In this document: positions 4,769 through 6,391 of the stretch, in pieces
How positions within the stretch are numbered: the stretch's first letter is position 1
How the letters are laid out: every line of letters begins with the position of its first letter
Translations under genes and position numbers: made by a program
From: Holosporales bacterium
GTDB lineage: Bacteria; Pseudomonadota; Alphaproteobacteria; RUG11792
Assembly (NCBI GenBank): GCA_031279295.1
Contig: JAITIT010000023.1
Span: forward strand, 1-6,391
Length of the DNA: 6,391 nt
Direction of reading: 5' to 3'
Notes under the pieces: generated by a model
Told to the model about the DNA's origin: nothing
What the model saw: the letters and a program-made list of their open reading frames with translations, nothing else
Database searches by the model: none

Positions 4769-6181
4769 ATGAGTTGCATCGTTAGGACAGCAGGGGAGAG
4801 TAGAACGAAGCAGGAGATCACGCGAGACTTCGAATACCTCTGTAGACTATGGGATGAGATTCGTGAGAAGGTAACAAACTCTGTTGCGCCAAGTCTAGTG
4901 TATGAGGAAGGGAATATCATCAAACGCGGAATAAGAGATCTCTATCAAAGAAACATGGATTGCATCATCGTTCATGGGAAAGAAGCCTATAGAGAGGCAC
5001 GATCTTTCATGAAGATATTTACCCCGAACCAAATTAAGAAGGTTGTATTGCATGAAGATGCCGGCTCTGATTTGTTCACCAAATATGGCATAGAGGATTC
5101 GGTATCGAAGATACTATCCCCAGTAGTATGCCTACCGTCCGGTGGATCGATAGTAATCAATACGACTGAGGCATTAACGGCGATAGATGTTAACTCCGGG
5201 AAGATGAGGAATGAGCGCGATATGGACGGGACAGCCCTGAGGACTAATCTTGAGGCGGTTGTGGAGGTTGCACGACAGATCAAGCTACGCGACATTGCCG
5301 GTATCATCGTCATAGATTTTATAGATGTGGACAGCAGTGAAGCTGCCACAAAGATCGAGAAGAAGATACGTGATGCCATGAAGGGCGATAGCGCTAATGT
5401 TCGTATCAGCAAGCTATCTCAGTTTGGCCTCATCGAGATGTCCAGACAACGTATGCGCATGAGTGTCGCTGAATCTAGTTTTGTGAAGTGTCCTCACTGC
5501 GATGGATGCGGAAGGATTCTATCTGGTGAGGCTGTAGCAATCGCCGTGATACGTAAGATCGAGAAAGAGTTGATCGTCAAGAAGGCGCAGAGAGTTGTTG
5601 CCGAGATGGCGAGCAATGTTGCTTGCTTCATACTCAATTACAAGAGGAAGTTACTTGCTGAATTAGAAACCACACATTCCACGTTCGTGGAGATCGCGCC
5701 AAACTCATCGCTCAAGGCTGCAGACTGCAACGTAACAGTCAGAGAGCCACGCATCAGTGAATTTCTAACGCAACCACATATCAAGCCAGCGAATGGAACT
5801 AAGCAGTACGATAACAGACGGCCTGCAGAATCCCAGGAAGCTAGAGTACCTGAATCGCAGAACAAGCGGGCGTGTGAACGAGTAACTAATGGAGATGGGA
5901 AGAAGAAAGTAACTCCAGTAAGTTCCAACAGCCATATCCCGCAAAAACAGGCAGGAAGTCCCAATGAGCCACAGAGGCCTGATGGAATAAAACGGACGGA
6001 CGGACGGATTGGTGAAGCAAATGGCAAGACTATCCAAAAGCCTCGGGAGAATAATCACAGTGGAGAGAGCGGTATTCCAGAACGTGAATCGGTGACTGTA
6101 CCGGAAAAAAGTATCGGAGCAGCACGGAAGTCACGCAACTCGTGGTTCCAGAAAATCTTCTCATCTAATCATCAGCGATAG
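4769..6181 (+). CDS. RNase E catalytic and C-terminal fragment, 470 aa from first downstream ATG
   Basis: This is the distal piece of the interrupted rne, in the same frame. ATG 4769 is the first in-frame ATG after the stop; it corresponds to full-length residue 189, just before the 5'-sensor motif IVRTAG. No Shine-Dalgarno is placed for it; a GGAGAAGGAGAGG run at 4718-4730 is too far upstream. In fragment numbering it carries catalytic D140 and D183, zinc-link C241 and C244, the small domain to about 325, and a basic, Pro/Asn/Gln/Ser-rich tail to 470. Without the S1 domain it would be unlikely to be a normal RNase E. Translation from this ATG is unproven. Confidence 0.5.
   Translation: MSCIVRTAGESRTKQEITRDFEYLCRLWDEIREKVTNSVAPSLVYEEGNIIKRGIRDLYQRNMDCIIVHGKEAYREARSFMKIFTPNQIKKVVLHEDAGSDLFTKYGIEDSVSKILSPVVCLPSGGSIVINTTEALTAIDVNSGKMRNERDMDGTALRTNLEAVVEVARQIKLRDIAGIIVIDFIDVDSSEAATKIEKKIRDAMKGDSANVRISKLSQFGLIEMSRQRMRMSVAESSFVKCPHCDGCGRILSGEAVAIAVIRKIEKELIVKKAQRVVAEMASNVACFILNYKRKLLAELETTHSTFVEIAPNSSLKAADCNVTVREPRISEFLTQPHIKPANGTKQYDNRRPAESQEARVPESQNKRACERVTNGDGKKKVTPVSSNSHIPQKQAGSPNEPQRPDGIKRTDGRIGEANGKTIQKPRENNHSGESGIPERESVTVPEKSIGAARKSRNSWFQKIFSSNHQR
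5993..6008 (+). repeat. (CGGA)4 tetranucleotide tract in the rne tail
   Basis: Four uninterrupted CGGA units encode part of KRTDGRIG in the disordered C-terminal tail. Since the unit is not a multiple of three, gain or loss of one copy would shift the frame and change or remove the terminal SWFQKIF motif. Four copies is short for a phase-variable tract. Confidence 0.8.
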
Positions 6182-6191
6182 GAGCTCCTTT

Positions 6192-6223
6192 CTGAATGGT
6201 GGGCGTGTTCCTCTTTCATTCAG
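6192..6223 (+). terminator. Weak hairpin after rne, possible transcription end
   Basis: CTGAATG (6192-6198) pairs with CATTCAG (6217-6223) across an 18-base loop; a G-T wobble may add one pair. Just before it, GGAGCTCC (6181-6188) is an 8-bp palindrome overlapping the rne stop. A T-run occurs only at 6240-6245, well after the stem, so this is not a textbook intrinsic terminator. Confidence 0.25.
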
Positions 6224-6284
6224 CATAATGCCTGCTCTCATTTTTGTTATACCGAGATCATCAATATGGCATCTCAGGAATTTG

Positions 6285-6314
6285 ATGACAGCGTGATCTG
6301 TAGTTTGCTATCAT
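6285..6314 (+). promoter_or_regulatory. Candidate sigma-70-type promoter for the gene at 6347
   Basis: ATGACA (6285-6290, five of six matches to TTGACA) and TATCAT (6309-6314, five of six to TATAAT) are separated by 18 bases. A start of transcription near 6321 would leave a leader of about 26 bases carrying AGGAG at 6333-6337 before the ATG at 6347. The position between two genes fits. Confidence 0.4.
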
Positions 6315-6346
6315 AGACGTCCAAAATTTGTCAGGAGCAGAGTTTT

Positions 6347-6391
6347 ATGTGTCCAATCAAGGTCGCCAGAAGGGTGGTAGTGTTAGCAACG
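6347..6391 (+). CDS. Start of an unidentified gene (first 15 codons only)
   Basis: An ATG at 6347 has a well-placed Shine-Dalgarno (AGGAG, nine bases upstream) and a candidate promoter. The visible residues are MCPIKVARRVVVLAT, and the frame is open to the window edge. A Lys and two Arg followed by a hydrophobic run would fit the beginning of a signal peptide or membrane anchor, but 15 residues are too few to identify a family. Confidence 0.5.
   Translation, partial: MCPIKVARRVVVLAT

Larger units (their letters stand above)
4205..6181 (+). pseudogene. rne: Ribonuclease E/G gene (rne) interrupted by an in-frame TAG at codon 161
   Basis: RNase E is the 5'-end-sensing endoribonuclease that initiates mRNA decay and processes rRNA and tRNA precursors. 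One frame runs from ATG 4205 to TAG 6179-6181 (659 codons including the stop) and is broken only by TAG 4685-4687. In order it shows the N-terminal RNase H-like strand (MSGKLLIDAS), the S1 domain (about 39-148, with GNIYLAKVVRIEPSIQAAF), 5'-sensor residues R194 and T195 (IVRTAG), catalytic metal-binding aspartates D328 (TAIDVNSG) and D371 (VIDFID), the Zn-link cysteines C429 and C432 (KCPHCDGCG), then a polar, probably disordered tail ending SWFQKIF. The interruption falls in the S1/5'-sensor junction, so a product stopping at 160 would lack catalysis. No frameshift is needed to join the halves and the distal part looks well conserved, so the lesion is recent, suppressed, or a sequencing error. 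Confidence 0.85.

Noticed and set aside
4600..4770. Compensating frameshifts as the cause of the rne interruption
   Set aside because: Both sides of the TAG are in the same frame and family-like residues (YCVLMPN before, SKKLE and VRTAG after) occur without any shift; the other frames give poorer matches.
1..6391. CRISPR arrays, insertion sequences, tRNA or rRNA genes
   Set aside because: No regularly spaced repeats, transposase motifs with terminal inverted repeats, or tRNA-like cloverleaf sequences were seen on either strand.

Overview
The window reads as chromosomal DNA of an alphaproteobacterium, most likely an obligate intracellular Rickettsiales member of the Anaplasma type. This rests on the alphaproteobacterial style of the RNase E (N-terminus, motif spacing, aromatic C-terminal motif), the compact miaB-ybeY-CBS/TlyC arrangement without phoH, the intermediate GC content, and a lineage-specific repeat-tailed protein beside housekeeping genes. 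The genus is an inference. All genes that I accept lie on the + strand.

Layout. (1) Positions 2-988 hold the 3' part of an unrecognised gene. Its protein is very rich in Arg and almost free of Lys, and ends in three acidic 17-18-residue repeats. Its base and codon usage (few T, many A/C/G-ending codons) differs from everything downstream. (2) Positions 989-1193 are a gap with no gene I can support; it ends in a GC-rich hairpin just before miaB. (3) Positions 1194-3983 form a tightly overlapping set: miaB (tRNA methylthiotransferase), ybeY (rRNA maturation endoribonuclease) and a TlyC/CorC-type CBS protein. miaB and ybeY overlap by 4 bases, ybeY and the CBS gene by 11. (4) Positions 3984-4204 are a leader region with a doubtful 59-codon ORF and a six-codon mini-cistron that has a strong Shine-Dalgarno and stops two bases before the rne ATG. 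(5) Positions 4205-6181 are an RNase E/G gene in one continuous frame, interrupted by a single TAG at 4685-4687 (codon 161). Domains and catalytic residues on both sides are recognisable. (6) Positions 6182-6391 contain a palindrome and a hairpin after rne, a good candidate promoter, and the first 15 codons of a further gene.

Functionally the core is an RNA-maturation neighbourhood: MiaB modifies tRNA next to the anticodon, YbeY processes rRNA, and RNase E starts mRNA decay and rRNA processing. The points most worth a second look are the in-frame amber codon in rne, the mini-cistron just before it, and the lysine-depleted, acid-tailed protein at the left edge, which has the look of a host-directed protein although nothing here proves secretion.
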